A stretch of 64,000 bases of DNA from Symbiodinium kawagutii (Eukaryota > Sar > Dinophyceae > Suessiales > Symbiodiniaceae). The first letter of the stretch is position 1. Each line of letters begins with the position of its first letter. The notes below the pieces were generated by a model. The model saw nothing but the letters and a program-made list of their open reading frames with translations, made no database searches and was not told where the DNA came from. The stretch is taken from assembly GCA_009767595.1 (NCBI GenBank), contig VSDK01011273.1, positions 16,084 through 80,083 of the forward strand. The letters run 5' to 3'. Of the stretch, positions 11,057-23,450 are shown piece after piece. The translations under genes were made by a program, and so were the position numbers.

Positions 11057-11450
11057 TAGGGCTGGGAAAAAATTCTGCTTCCAAATGCAGACCACTGAGG
11101 GGCCAGTGTAAATGGCATCAATGGCCTGAACCCAGCACACAATAGCACCCCATCATCCTGATGCTCTGGGTACCGTTGGAATCTCTTGAGTACTGATGAC
11201 CCACCTGGCCCCATGATGTCCCAGGAGTAGGCAACAACGTCGCTGTGAGCCCCTGAGCTGCAAAGAGTGGTGGCGCGAGATCCACAGCAGTTGATTGCCA
11301 AGGGCCGTGTGTCGATGGCCGTGTGCCAAACGTGCATCAAAGACCAGGTCAATCAAGGTCATTTTGACAGGGTAAGGCACAGTCACCAGAAGGGTACGGT
11401 CAGGCACAGTCACCACCAGCAGGGTGCCTTGCTTCTGCATTTGGGCACAG

Positions 11451-14400
11451 GTGTTTGCATGAGAACCTGCGGCCAAGCACGACAGTGGGCTCATGCACTG
11501 CAGCTCTTTGGGGAGCTGATGCTTGCAGGCGGACCGCGGCCCGAGGAGCTGTTGGTGTTGTGCAGTGCTTGGCACTTCAGTGCACCTCCATCTTTTGTAC
11601 ACTGCGATCATGAAGCATTGTCAACCAGTATCAACCATGTTAAAGTGCAAATAGTATAACCATTATTGTTACTTAAGCAATTAACCATCAATTAACCATC
11701 GTCAACCATGAATAATTTATCATTAACTCGTTATTAGCCAGTATGTAACCATCATAAACCATACCCCCACCATCATTTCACCATGTTCAACCAGCATTCC
11801 TCACCGTTGTCCATCAGCACCCCACGACCTCCCGCTGTTGGACGCCAGGTCAACCGGACGTGGTGTCCTTCAGCACGGCGGTGTCCGCCTGCGAAAAGGC
11901 CCACCGCTGGCGCGAGGCCATGGACCTGCTGGACGTCATGGAGAGGTGCCATGGCCATGGCTTGGTCCCAGTGGTTGGTTCCGGTGGTGAATGCCCATGG
12001 TAGATATGATGGTTTTAAGGATGGTTAATGCTTGGGTTTATAGTATGGTTGATGATTGCCATGCTTCATGACGATGGTTCATGACCAATCCACTTGGTCA
12101 ATGCAATGGTTCATGACAGTGGTTCATGGCATGTGATTGCCGATGGTTAATACTAGTACAATGGTAGTAGCACCATCATCCATCAATACTGGTGATGAAG
12201 GACTAATGAATATTTCTGAAGATTAATGAATAGTTCAGAATGGCAATGGACAATGCTCGATGATGTTCAATCATGTTTGCTCCTGCTCAAAGATGGAGCT
12301 AGTGAGATAGTGATTGCAAATAGCCAGGGGATTCATGACCATGGCTAACCAATCACCAGGGCTAACGCTGTCTAGCAATGGTGATGATGAATGATGGCTG
12401 CTGAATATTCGCAATGATTGTCACAGATCCGAACACAAATTCATTGTTGTGTTTGGAAGTTGGAGTTTCCAGTCAGGGCACAGACTTCTCCGAACTTGAA
12501 GTCTGGCAAATTATTGATTGACGAAACCACCATAGCTGTGTTCCCATGAATCGCCGCACTTTTCCCATCAATATACCTGGCGATTTCCCATCTTCCCCAC
12601 GCGGATCCTGGTGGACCCTCCCAGGGACCTCGGCCGTGGTGCCCAGGCGCCGGGTTCCCGGCGACGTGGTGATCTTCGCCGCCTGCTGCGCTGCCTGCGG
12701 CAGCGCCGGCGCCTGGACGCAGGCGCTGCAGGTGTTGCGGCAGCTGCAGGGGGCCACGTTGAGGCGGGGCATGCCCATGGCTATTCCAATGGCTATTCCA
12801 ATGGCTACTGGTGGCATCTGGTTGCATTTTGTTGCTTAGAGTGATGTTTATGATGATCATTTGAGTTTATGACTGTTATCTTATTAACAACTAGAGGCTG
12901 TTGTTGCTTGTAACTTGTAACTTTTTAGATGTTATAAAGGGTCATGCTGATGGCATGTATGATGATTATAGCGGGCTGTTCATGATGGTTTTAGAATTTT
13001 GAAATGGTCATTTTAAAGATGCCATATGGATACTTAGATACTATGTCATGATGTATCCAAACTGGTTATAATATGGTTGTCAATCTTTTGCATGGTCATT
13101 TTTAGATGACCGTCCCTCGTGAAAGGTCAGAGGAATAGCGTGACGGTTGGAGAATGAAAAAAACTTCTGTTGGGATTTGTGGTTGCTGGCTAAGAATGGT
13201 TCCAACAAAATGCTGTTATCAACACAAACAGATGTTCCATAGATGTTCCTAATGATGACTTGAAGAACTTGGCTTGTGCACGAACTCTCAGCTCTCAGCA
13301 TGCCCAGGCCAAATACAATCCTCATGAATGCTGTGATTTCAGCATGCGGCAATGCGCAACGTCCGGAATCTCAGTGGCCACCTGCCAACGTCTAAGGGTC
13401 TGACACCATGTGGGTGCATTTGTATATGGCCCAAGGCAGCCTCACAAAGAAACATAGGTGCGGTGCATGGACATCAGAAAGCGAAAGTAGAGATGCTGGA
13501 GCTTCCGCCGATGGATGCTAAGCGATCATTCAATGTTTGACCATGTCATTTTGAAGGCAAATTCCAGAGGATCCGGTGCAACTAGCAGGTACTCTCATAG
13601 TTAACGACAATGAACAAAGAGTTGGTCAGCATGAGCCGCAGAAATCAAAGGCAAGAAGCTTTTTTTCTCATCGCATCTGCACTAATTAATCAGCAACCAG
13701 TTTCGAGAAAGCTGCAAGACTCTCTATCAAACACTTGTCCTTCTGAAGCAAGAACTTTGCAAATCTCTGCAGCTTGCAGCTGCTGGACAACAGTGGGCAA
13801 CTCTTTTTTCCTGTTATTTCCTCTGTTGAGCTCGGAAGGACAAAAACTAACATGTTTAGTTCCCAAGAGCCGCAGGTCTCATCGGAACTCAATGCCCTGC
13901 ATGATCTCCTCGCAATGTACTAAGAGTATTGTTCACATCTAAGTACTTCTCAATAGTATTGTACTAAGATATTATCTTGTTCACAAGTTTTATATCTTTT
14001 ACTGTAATATCTTTTAATATGTTTTGCATTTTCATTGTTGATGTTTCCCATCAACACGCCTTTGGGCGATTGCAAGAACTTGCCTCACGCAATGGGCAAC
14101 GGAACCTGAGGTTGGGAGGAAGCGCTGGCTCTGCTGGGAGAAATGGATGAGTTTTCAGTGCCAACCTCTGTGTGCCTTTGGAGGAAGGGGTCATGGTCCA
14201 AGGGTTGAAGGGTTGATCATTCAGATTGGGGTGAACTGGGGGGAACTGGGGGGAACTGGAGAGGGGTCCTCGAAAAAGTAAGCAACTTGACAGATTCATG
14301 GGCATGGGCCCGGCATGGGTGACATAGCTTAGCTTTGGCTTCTATGATCCTTGTATCGTTGTTAATCCACCCCACTTGGCACTGGGCAAACAGCAAACCA

Positions 14401-15727
14401 AGCTGAAGTAAGGGCAGTTGGAAGCTCAGCAGCAGCCAGTGGTGCCAACAAGTTGCGCCAGTTGTACAACGATGGGATCCCAGCACCAACGTGGTTGGAC
14501 ATAGCCTCGGCATCCCAGGGTCAGCTACACGGCAGCCATGGCAGCTTGCGAAGATTGGCGCAGAGCTTTGGAGTTGTCACGGGAGCTACGACTGCAGCAG
14601 ATGTCCCCAACGGTACCTGGGAGAAATTTCATCACAGTGCTGTTGATAAGAAGTTGGTGGGTGCCACTGGCAGATGTTGATACTGATTTTGAGTCTTCTA
14701 GATGTACAACCACCAATATGTGTTCAACGCAGAGTCCAAGAATTGCTGAGCCAATGTTATTAAGTAGTAGTACAAGTGGGGCTTATGTGAATCTTCTTCC
14801 AGAGTTGCATCTGTGTGCCAACGCAGTATTTGACGTCCACCCTGGTGGATTTCCCTGGACATCAGCTGTTACTTCGCAGGTAGTCACATATGGCACGCTG
14901 ATGAACGTATGTCGTGGACAATGGGAAGTTGCATTGCAGCTGCTTTGCGACATGCACAAGCAGAAAGTAGCATCTTGGACATTGAGACCACAGGTCGTCA
15001 TTTTGTTATCGGGAATTATTCGTGAAGCAATGCAACCAGCAGAATTGTATATTTCGATGCACTTGTACCACATCAATCCACAAATCGCATTCACATAACT
15101 ATTACTTTGCAAAGTTTCAAACATGAAGCGCAAGTGACAATCATATGTATGTTGGCTGTACGCCCCAATAGTGATATAGTGCTGAATAAGATTTAATTCA
15201 TTTTAATTGCAAAGGGGCACCTTGCAAAGTTTAGGGTCCAAAACCTTGGGTCTTGGGCCTTGCAAAGGGTGCACCTTATAGCACGTGACATCGAGTGATC
15301 TTGGGAGGCGTGCAAGCTGCCGTGCGAGTGAACTTAAGAGGCTAGCCAGTCCAATTGTTGCAGCTTTCAGCAGTTTTTCATCCACTTAATGTATGTTATA
15401 TATTGGACAGATGGGTGTTTCTCAAAATAGGGGACCCCCCCAATCATCCAATAATCACCATTTAAGAAACACCGAAATCTGAAAATCTTACAGATCTTTA
15501 CAGCAATGCTCATAATCTGTGCGAAGGTTTGTCCTTGTGTGATTTGCCACTTCAAACTTTTCCAGATCCCAAAGGATATGAACATCATTGTCCTGGGGGC
15601 TGCAATTACGGCGTGCGAAAGAAAGTGGGAAGCGGCGCTGGAGCTGTTTGGAAACTTGGCAGATTGTTCCCATGATTGGCAGTGGTTGATGCCACCTCTC
15701 CATGTGGAAACCTTTCCTTTGATCCAA

Positions 15728-15768
<41 letters not shown>

Positions 15769-18682
15769 GAGGATTGTAGAAAGGATTCCCACAACTCCGG
15801 GGGGGGGGGCAGGGCGGGCCAAAAATTCATCCACGAGGTCGTGAAGCTCCCACAGTGGTGACCAGCGCGAGTTTGCTGAACGCCCTGGCACAAGATAGTC
15901 AGTGGGAACTTGCCCTGGCTATCACTCGCCAGGCAGCGGTTCACAGATGATGTCAGCTGCGATTGCGACCTTTGTTTGAGCATTGTGAGGATAGGATAAT
16001 CGTATTTGATGGCTTGTGTGGTCCTGCACTCTTCGCAGAAAGATTTATTTTCACCCAAGAATCCGTTTGACTTTGCACATTCTGTTTTCTGATATTGTGC
16101 CAGCCTGAAGATTGATCAGAAACCCTTCCTGTGTCGACTGGAGCGTCCTCAATGCCTAGGGCAGTCCCGCTCCACACACTGGCTGATGAACAGAAGTTCC
16201 GTGTTGAAAGCAATCGTTTGCAGATCTGCAGGTGCAAGAGCGGCAGGTGGACTTGAATGTGATTGCTTGCAGTGCAGTGATGAGTCCCAACCTTGGTATG
16301 ATGTTTGTACATGTGGCAGGATTGACTTTCAATGCTGGACTGTCTCGATAATGCTTACAGACAGTCTTCAGATGAATGGGTCTTTCCTGATCTAGGATGC
16401 TCCTCTGCAGTCTTGTGTTAGGTGCCTGCGAGAAAGGACAACAATGGTCGTTAGCCTTGGAATTTCTTCGTGCCATGCAAGACCAGAACATGGAGGCACA
16501 GATGGGGTTCTCAGAAGTTGTTGGGTCGCTCTTTGCGGGAAAACATCACTTGGTGCTGGGATTCTCACATCGAACACATATGATCCGTATGAAAATTACA
16601 ATGTGAAAAAGTGATGCACCCGCAATGAAGACATCAATAAAGGCATGCCAATCAAACATGTTCTTTATGCAGACTATGTAAGGACGTAGAAAGAGCACAA
16701 GAAGAAGTCACCAAATCCACAGTATGGATGGCCTTAAAACCCAGGGACTGCCAGTGGGATCACCACCTCACAACTGGGGTCCACAAATGGTGGTCCTAAG
16801 TCTTGGCTATTGATTTGGAGACACCCATCAGTGGCTAGGGTGGACATAGGAGGCACGGCCATGGACCCAACTTCCGCAGGTGAATGTGGTTGCATACAGC
16901 GCCGCTATCAGCGCTTGCGAAAAGTGCAAGCACTGGGAACATGCCATTGCCCTTTTCTACGAGTCGCTGGAGCATCCTGGATTTCAGCAAGCGGACATGA
17001 AGCCGGTTGGTTGGTGATGGTCATGGCGGCTTTTGCAGCTGATTTATTGAGTGGTATGGTCGGTTGGTTGGTTGGATGCCTGGTTGCTTGACCGGTTGCT
17101 TGATTGGTTGATTGGTTGATCCCTTGCCAGCATCCGAAACCTGTCCATCGGAATCCCCCCCTACAGTTGGATGGTCACTGATGATCTCCCTGTTGGGTTG
17201 CAACCAACGGCACTGGGACTGGTGGTCATTTTCTGCAGCTAGGCACGTTTGCCCCGAAGCCTCGAAACCCAAGGCAGCTGACACCCGATGTCATTGCCTG
17301 GATCTCAGCTTTGAAGGTCTGAACAGTCAATTTGTTCAGCAAAGTTCCCAATTTGCCACTGTGTTTTACCCACCAGCTACGGCCATTCACAGCCTCCAGC
17401 TATGTCTAGCCTCTTGAGGTGTGTAGCGCCACGATCAGTGCAGCTGAGCGATCTGGCTCTTGGGATGTCTTGAAGAAACTGCTGTCGGGTCCCTAGAGGC
17501 CCTGTGGCCAGCTGATTGAGCACAGAGAAAATAGATGTGACATGGTAGAAATAGAGAGAGAGAGAGAGGAGAAGGAGAGAAACAAAGAAGAAGGGGAGAG
17601 CAGAAGGAGAGAGAAGGAAAAATAAGGGTAGAGAGAGAGTGAGAGAGGGGGAGAGAAAGACAAGGATGACAAAGAGAAGAAAGAGAAGATGTAGAAGTTG
17701 ATTCATAGTTTCATGGTCACAGCACCAGCGACGGCGCATACATTCTGGAGACCTATGCAATGGTACCATGGCCATGAAGTGCGTTTGAACTGGACCTGGA
17801 CTCGCCCAAGGTCAGACATCAAGCACTGTCAGGTTGAGTCCAACGTCGTTCTTTTCAATGCAGCCATCAGCGCTGCTGAGAAGGTGTGCGGTACCTGGGT
17901 GCCTGCAGGGCGTGAGGTCATGGCCCCTCACACGTCTTTGGTTGGCAGAGGAGGTTTCATGTTGAGTTCCGAAGAGTTGACGGTTTGAACAGGCGTACCA
18001 CAAGAGTCCCAAAAGTTTTTCAAAACTTTCGCACGCGTTTCTCTTGCTGGAAACACCTTGGCATCCCGTGGCTTGTCATCATGGTGTCTTTGACGATGTT
18101 TTTGAAACGTCCTCGCGGATGACGGGCCGCCACACGGATTCTGTTCAGCCGCCCAAGAAGTCACCACAGGGGTCATCTGGGAATCCACAGATTAGCACCG
18201 AACATGGTGAATGTGGCAGTACCCCATCATGACCTGGGGAAACTGTGGCACAGGCTGGGCAGTGGCAAGCTGCGACAAACTTCCTCGCAGAGACTTGGAG
18301 GTCAAGAATTTTCAACTCGCGTTCAAAAAGACGCAACATGACTTTCTGTATGTGAGGCATACACCAGGTACATCAAGGTACATCCATGTGCGGACAAGTA
18401 GAGGTGTTTCGAGGTGTTTAGCAATGAAGACTTCTTAAGATGAGATGTTGGCCGAGACCAGTATACATTCCGGCAGGGAACTAGTCTGTTTTGCTGGTGA
18501 TTCCTGGAGTAGCTACCTTCGCCTGTGGGCTCCTGCATGAATGTGGGGTGAAAACAAGAGCTGCCAACTCTCAGGAAATGATCCAAGAAAGCATCAAGAT
18601 GACCAGCATCACATACAGTGCAGCAATCTTGGCATGCTCAGTGGGTGAGCAATGGCAAGTAGCTCTGCAACTACTTGAGGAG
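11451..18682 (+). CDS. Pentatricopeptide-repeat (PPR) protein gene, 18 exons (partial)
   Basis: Exons: 11451-11528, 11849-11945, 12647-12772, 13308-13360, 14111-14171, 14519-14612, 14880-14966, 15566-15665, 15838-15932, 16232-16283, 16422-16495, 16880-17005, 17278-17316, 17419-17480, 17729-17762 (weak), 17833-17883, 18254-18286, 18575-18682. All 17 junctions keep phase without internal stops. The sum is 1370 nt, about 456 codons, or 35 per repeat for 13 motifs, the canonical PPR length. Motifs include FSTAVSACEKAHRW, MNAVISACGNAQRW (rebuilt across an intron), YTAAMAACEDW, SAVMSACEKGQQW (across an intron), YSAAISACEKCKHW and YSAAILACSVGEQW, each followed by a second helix such as REAMDLLDVM. 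PPR proteins bind RNA one base per motif, usually in plastids or mitochondria. Neither terminus is found, so targeting is unknown. Six of the 17 donors are GC and 14 of 17 acceptors are AG|G. Confidence 0.85.
15414..15473. mobile_element. MITE-like element, short copy 2
   Basis: Begins GGTGTTTCTCAAAATAGG and ends AAATAAGAAACACC-like (ATTTAAGAAACACC), so the termini are inverted over about 9-13 bases. The left arm matches copy 1 (TTTCTCAAAATAGGGG). At 60 bp it appears to be an internally deleted copy, lying within a PPR intron. Confidence 0.5.
15730..15771 (+). repeat. (AG)n microsatellite in a PPR intron
   Basis: A nearly pure AG run inside the 172-bp intron 15666-15837. It makes spurious Arg/Glu reading frames on the plus strand and Leu/Ser frames on the minus strand. 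Confidence 0.9.
17549..17697 (+). repeat. Polypurine (GA-rich) tract in a PPR intron
   Basis: About 150 bases almost entirely of G and A, strand-asymmetric, within the intron 17481-17728. Such tracts can adopt triplex structures; here it is most simply a degenerate microsatellite. Confidence 0.8.
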
Positions 18683-19434
18683 GTCGGGAACTGATGGGAA
18701 GAGATGAATTGTGAAAAATTCTCCCGAGCGGATCAAGGGTTGGAACCTGTGTTGCAACTGGCAGGTGGTAGTGCTATGGCCAGTGTGATCCAAGTTGTTG
18801 GAAGGCTCAAGGGCTAAAGGTTTTGGCACACTTGCAAGTAGCCGTAGCATGGGGGCCCGATCCAGAGGATGCAAGAGGGCTTGCACATCGCTCTGTTGCT
18901 CTGTTGCTTTGCTGTTGCTGCTGGGATCACTGCAAGCAATATGACATACATGTTCCATGATGCTATATCGCTATTGCCACTATGATGTACAGTAGACGCA
19001 TCTAGATCTACAAAAGTGCCTTTGGATGTTTCGTGTTCCCTGCTAGGGTCAAGTCTCTCCATGTTTGCAGGAGAAAGATGGACATTTGGTTCCAACCTGG
19101 GTGAGTTACGCATCAGCCATCTCCACTTGTGATCCTTGGATGATCGGCACAGGCTATGGGAGGGCGAGATCCAGGTGGCACGACCCAGGCAGTGAGATAC
19201 CACGCACGACTTTTTGACTGCCAAGGGGCGATAGAATTATCTAGTTACTAGTTTGGTGAGATCTTGTTGCGGAAGATGTTCAGGAGAGCAATGTGACGGT
19301 CAATGCCCAAAGTCAACATGATAGCGGTCGGAACAATCCTTCTATTGATCGGGAGATTGAGACAAGGCCTTCGTTAGGGACCCAGTTCTCCACTGTGCTG
19401 AGGAGGGCTGCTTGAGGCCCCGCCAAGTCCCCAG

Positions 19435-19491
19435 TTTGTTGCATCTCGGCAGCACCACGCGAGCATGGCGAGCTGTGAGCGAAATCATCAA
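19435..19491 (+). CDS. Possible further PPR-gene exon
   Basis: A 19-codon open segment (FVASRQHHASMASCERNHQ) in phase 0, matching the phase at which the preceding PPR exon ends, bounded by AG|T and GT. SMASCERNHQ resembles the ACEK part of a PPR helix, but the fit is weaker than in the upstream exons. Confidence 0.3.
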
Positions 19492-20181
19492 GTTATTCAC
19501 TTCCAAGCCGCACGTTGCGAAGTGTTGCTGTTGGCATCGGCTCTGTGGCCAAGGATGGAACTGCAAGACTTGGTCGTCCAAGCTGAGAAGTCCTGACAGA
19601 AGAATTGTTGAGCCAGTTTCATTCAGAACTCACGACTCAAGAAAGACTACGTACATGTTCCACCAACTTCCAACCAACCATGTCAGAACAGCGACGGCAA
19701 GCACATGAGGACCAAGAATCCACAGTCCTTTGTTCATATCGAACATGAAAGCTTGCAGATCGTTTGCCGGACTAGATTCTCTGCAGTGTCGACCCAGTGT
19801 TTGTTTCTGATTTTCCTTGAAGTGATTACTGGTATTGATTTTAGGTCAAAGTAAAAAACCAAACATGCGGGACACAACGAAGTGGCTGGGACACGACAAA
19901 ACGCCAACCCGACAGCGGTATGACTCTGGTATGTTGCAGGACAGTCCAGTCCTGGATGGAACGAGTAGGGAAACTCACAATACCCAGATTTGCTGCACAG
20001 CAGCAGTGTGGCCACCAAGTGGGCAGCTCACGGAAAAACAGTATGCTGCGGCGGCATCAAACTTGTGCAACATCCATAATGAACAGATAAGCAGTTCTTT
20101 GATAATTAGAACATGCATACCATTTTTTGTCAAGTGTCGGATTAGATTTACCGTGGACAGGCTGATGAAGGGGGGGCGAAG

Positions 20182-20475
20182 TTGAGCATGGTACATGTTA
20201 CTTTCATAGGCAAGGAAATTTCACAGATCCGCATTGCTGCAACGCCTGGGGGCAGTTTTCTCACATCAGATCATGCTGAGATCCCTTGGCAGGCTGCGAA
20301 GCTTCAGGGGCAGCAATTCACAGAGTTGTTTGAGGTGCTTGGGGATGGATCCACTGTTGTTGTTAGCACCGACCTGGTTGCATTTATCACCCCACCTTGC
20401 AGTACCAAAGAACGCAAAACCAACAGGGGTGCTGAAGATGTGATTTCTTCGTTCGTTGTGATGCCAAAGGCCTAA
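20182..20475 (+). CDS. Candidate coding segment, unknown
   Basis: A 97-codon plus frame with balanced composition (IPWQAAKLQGQQFTELFEVL, then ...GDGSTVVVSTDLVAFITPPC). A shifted plus frame is also open. No family recognised; exon borders not determined. Confidence 0.3.
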   Translation: MSMVHVTFIGKEISQIRIAATPGGSFLTSDHAEIPWQAAKLQGQQFTELFEVLGDGSTVVVSTDLVAFITPPCSTKERKTNRGAEDVISSFVVMPKA

Positions 20476-20576
20476 ACCCAAGCTACTTGGACTGAAGTCA
20501 CCCGCACCCCAGGCATCAAGGAGTCAAGCCGCCGAGCTGGACTTGGTGTGGAGCCACAACTCACACATGAATTGAC

Positions 20577-20767
20577 CAATCAGGGTTCAATCACAATCAT
20601 AAACCCATCAGTATCTCATCAGTCAATAGCCATAAATCAACCAGCAATCAGCCATCAAACAACCATAAAAAACAACCATAAAAACAAGCATCAAACAACC
20701 ATCAATCGACCATCAAACAACCATTACTCAACTATTAATCGACCATCAAACAACCATGAGTCACCAG
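20577..20767 (+). repeat. ACCATCAA-type degenerate repeat tract
   Basis: Irregular tandem copies of CATCAAACAACCAT-like units. The tract lies directly upstream of a candidate exon at 20795; complementary GGTT-rich sequence follows that exon at about 20880-21060. Confidence 0.7.
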
Positions 20768-20794
20768 GCCATTTCGCAAGTGGCTGCGCCCCAG

Positions 20795-20842
20795 GTTCGG
20801 CGGCAGCTCACAGAGACGGTGCAGGAGAGCCCTGCGCAATGA
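20795..20842 (+). CDS. Candidate short exon (VRRQLTETVQESPAQ)
   Basis: Follows a CCCAG|G acceptor and encodes VRRQLTETVQESPAQ before a stop, so a donor must lie inside it (GT at 20819 or GC further on). The RRQL core recurs in the candidate exon at 21672, hinting that the two belong to one repeat-containing gene. GC-rich relative to its repeat flanks. Confidence 0.35.
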   Translation, partial: VRRQLTETVQESPAQ

Positions 20843-20869
20843 CCATGGCGATCTTGGAAAACCATGGGG

Positions 20870-21060
20870 GACAACGTGGGAACCCTTTGGTTAGGCTTAA
20901 TTAGGGTAACAACCCTTTGGTTGGGGTTAGGGCTTAGGGTAACTTAATGCGCCCTTGGTTGCAACAAATCTGTGGGAACAACTACTGAAGGGTTGCAGAA
21001 CCAATGCTTGGTTAGCAACGAGTCGGGTTGCAGATTGCCACCAATGAAGGGTTGCAGATG
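20870..21060 (+). repeat. GGTT/TTAGGG-like degenerate tract
   Basis: Contains AACCCTTTGGTTAGG, GGGGTTAGGGCTTAGGG and repeated GGTTGCAG units. It resembles a decayed interstitial telomere-type repeat (dinoflagellate telomeres are TTTAGGG), but the units are irregular. Confidence 0.4.
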
Positions 21061-21671
21061 CTTAGTTTGGAACGGCGAATGTTACCACTAGATTCGAAGA
21101 TATGTTTTCTGAGAGTAGCAAAGGACTTGTGATCATGATGATGCAGAACGAGTGCGGAGCACAGCGGACCATTTGCAGCCTTGCCACTGGTGTAACCCCT
21201 GTTCTTCGTGAACGGACAGTAACTAATCCGCTGACCATCATTAGTAGTTGGTTAGTTTCAACAGGCACCAACTATCTCCATGAATCAACTAACTACAATG
21301 CGATGTTAATAGCCCAATTGGGATCAACAAGCCCTGGTTGGTTCCCAACCAATTACTAGTTTGTTTTAGGAAGTAAAATTCATTCTCAATTAGGAAGTTT
21401 CTGGTCTATCATCAACGAGTCACATTCATTAACCATGGTGAGGAGCTATGCACCCATCATCCCAGTTTGAATCCCACATTCGCAACCCATTCACCATCAA
21501 CGAATTGTGGTCCATCATCAGGTCACAATTCATCCATTCATCCCATGAACTTGGCATCAAATCACCAACAAAACATCACGATCCCATGGACTAACCATCA
21601 ACCAACGACCTCCAAGCACCCTGTGGAACCCGTGTCATGTTGCGGACCCGTACGACCTTCCCCATCCACAG

Positions 21672-21713
21672 GACCGTGTGGAGTTGCGGCGGCAGCTCTT
21701 GGACGTGTGCAGG
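21672..21713 (+). CDS. Candidate short exon (DRVELRRQLLDVCR)
   Basis: 14 codons between ACAG|G and a GC donor (AGG|GCGGTC), GC-rich and coding-like. Flanked upstream by ACCATCAAC-rich sequence and downstream by ATGGTTAGGG/ATGGTTGAT-rich sequence. Confidence 0.38.
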
Positions 21714-21749
21714 GCGGTCCCAGATGGATGGGCCCCTGCAGCAAACGGT

Positions 21750-23440
21750 GACTTAAACTCTGATGGTTAGGGATGGTTGGGTTACTGACAATTAAGGGAT
21801 GGTAGGGTTACTGACAATTGAAGCCTCAAAGCCTCATGGTGAATGGATCTGAATGGTGAACTCTAATGGCGAAATGGATGGTATACCATTTAATGCAAGG
21901 TTTGCGGCAAGTGAATGAGTCAATGGTACACCGTTTGTTATCCACAAGATAACCGCAAGATAAGTGTGATGAACTATATAAGGACTAATGAATGAACTAC
22001 TTAATGATGGCTCACTAGTGGTTAACTTATGGCTTTTGCCATCAACAATTGATTGAATGAATGGATGGCTCATGAAAAAACACTAAGAAATGATCTAATC
22101 CTTAACGCTAGTGGCAAACTCATGGTTGATCCTCGTGCTTACGATGATGAGAAAACAAACTACTGGGTAATCAATGGTCAATTGTCGTTGTGGCAGTCAT
22201 TGCTAACCATAGTGGTGACGAATGGTTCGTTGATCGATGCTACTTTAAGTAATTGTGAAGTCTTCTTGAACTACTAGTTATGTAAGAAATGCGGAATGGC
22301 TGATCCATGCCTATTTATTCGTTGCTAAATCAACGGTTCATAATTGCTGATCACGGTCAACAAATGGCAAAGAGCTGTAGGTCGACAGCGGCTGATGGTT
22401 ACAACTGAAGGTTATGGAGGCCATGATTGCGCCGCGAAAGGCCGGTTAATTGGCGTTCATAGGAGGTAGTGATAGCAGGATAGCAGGGGATAAGAGTGCC
22501 TAAGAATGGTTGGCAACTCTTATTAATTATGGCTAAGAATAAGCATCTCCGTAGTCATTGGCAACAGGAATATGGCATATTACTGGTTCATGATGGCTAC
22601 GGAGATGCTTGCTGATGCTTAAGATGGCTAGGCAATGTAAGATCCCCAAACCATCGTTCTTTTGCAGGGACAACAACTGGGGAAGCTGGGTTTTTTCTCA
22701 TGGTTTTAATCATCATTGCACCTCGCCGGGCCGCGTGGTAAACAATGAGAGTCAGCAGTTATGACAATGTTGAATCAAGGTTTGGGCAATTCAGAAGCAT
22801 ATGGCACCTTAACCTACAGCATCACCCCATTGGTTTTGGAATTTGTATGCAAAAACGTAGATAAGCATCCACGCGTAGGGTCCGTGTGCATGCGTGTATA
22901 TACATAGATGTATACAGAAATACAACGCATACGTGTACATACTCGTGTATACATGAGATCTACATGGGGGTGTATCATATGAATAGTGACTTCCAAAATT
23001 GCTGGTTGCCAGTCAAACATTTGCATGTTTGGATGAGCACTGAAGGTAAGCTCAGTGGTTGATAGAGATAAGTCTAGCCTGGTTCTTGGATGAAGGTAAC
23101 CAACCATATATGGTGGTTAATACAGGTTACCATTTGCCTGGTCGAGGAACCAACAGGTGATGTTTTGCTCAATCAACTCCACTGGTAGCTGAGGTCGTTC
23201 ATCGCAATTTGCTGAGAGTGGGGATCCCTGCGGTCAGGCCACAAGAATCCTGTGACAAGGTGCCATCAAGAGCAAGGTGACCGGTGACCCATATCCATCC
23301 ATATCCCAGCAAAGTCTTTCCTTGAGATTGACTTGGTATGGTTGGAATATGTTGGAATGCAGTAAAGCGGCGACTGCTTGATGTAACACTGAAAAGGCCG
23401 TAGCGAGCCCTGTTCATCCCAGCACTCTCGGTGAATGGAG
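21750..23440. other. Repeat-rich, no supportable gene
   Basis: ATGGTTGAT/GATGGTT degenerate repeats fill 21760-22280, followed by AT-rich sequence with alternating CATACG/TGTATA stretches near 22880-22960. No coding-like exon was recognised. Confidence 0.4.
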
Positions 23441-23450
23441 TCCAAGGGAC

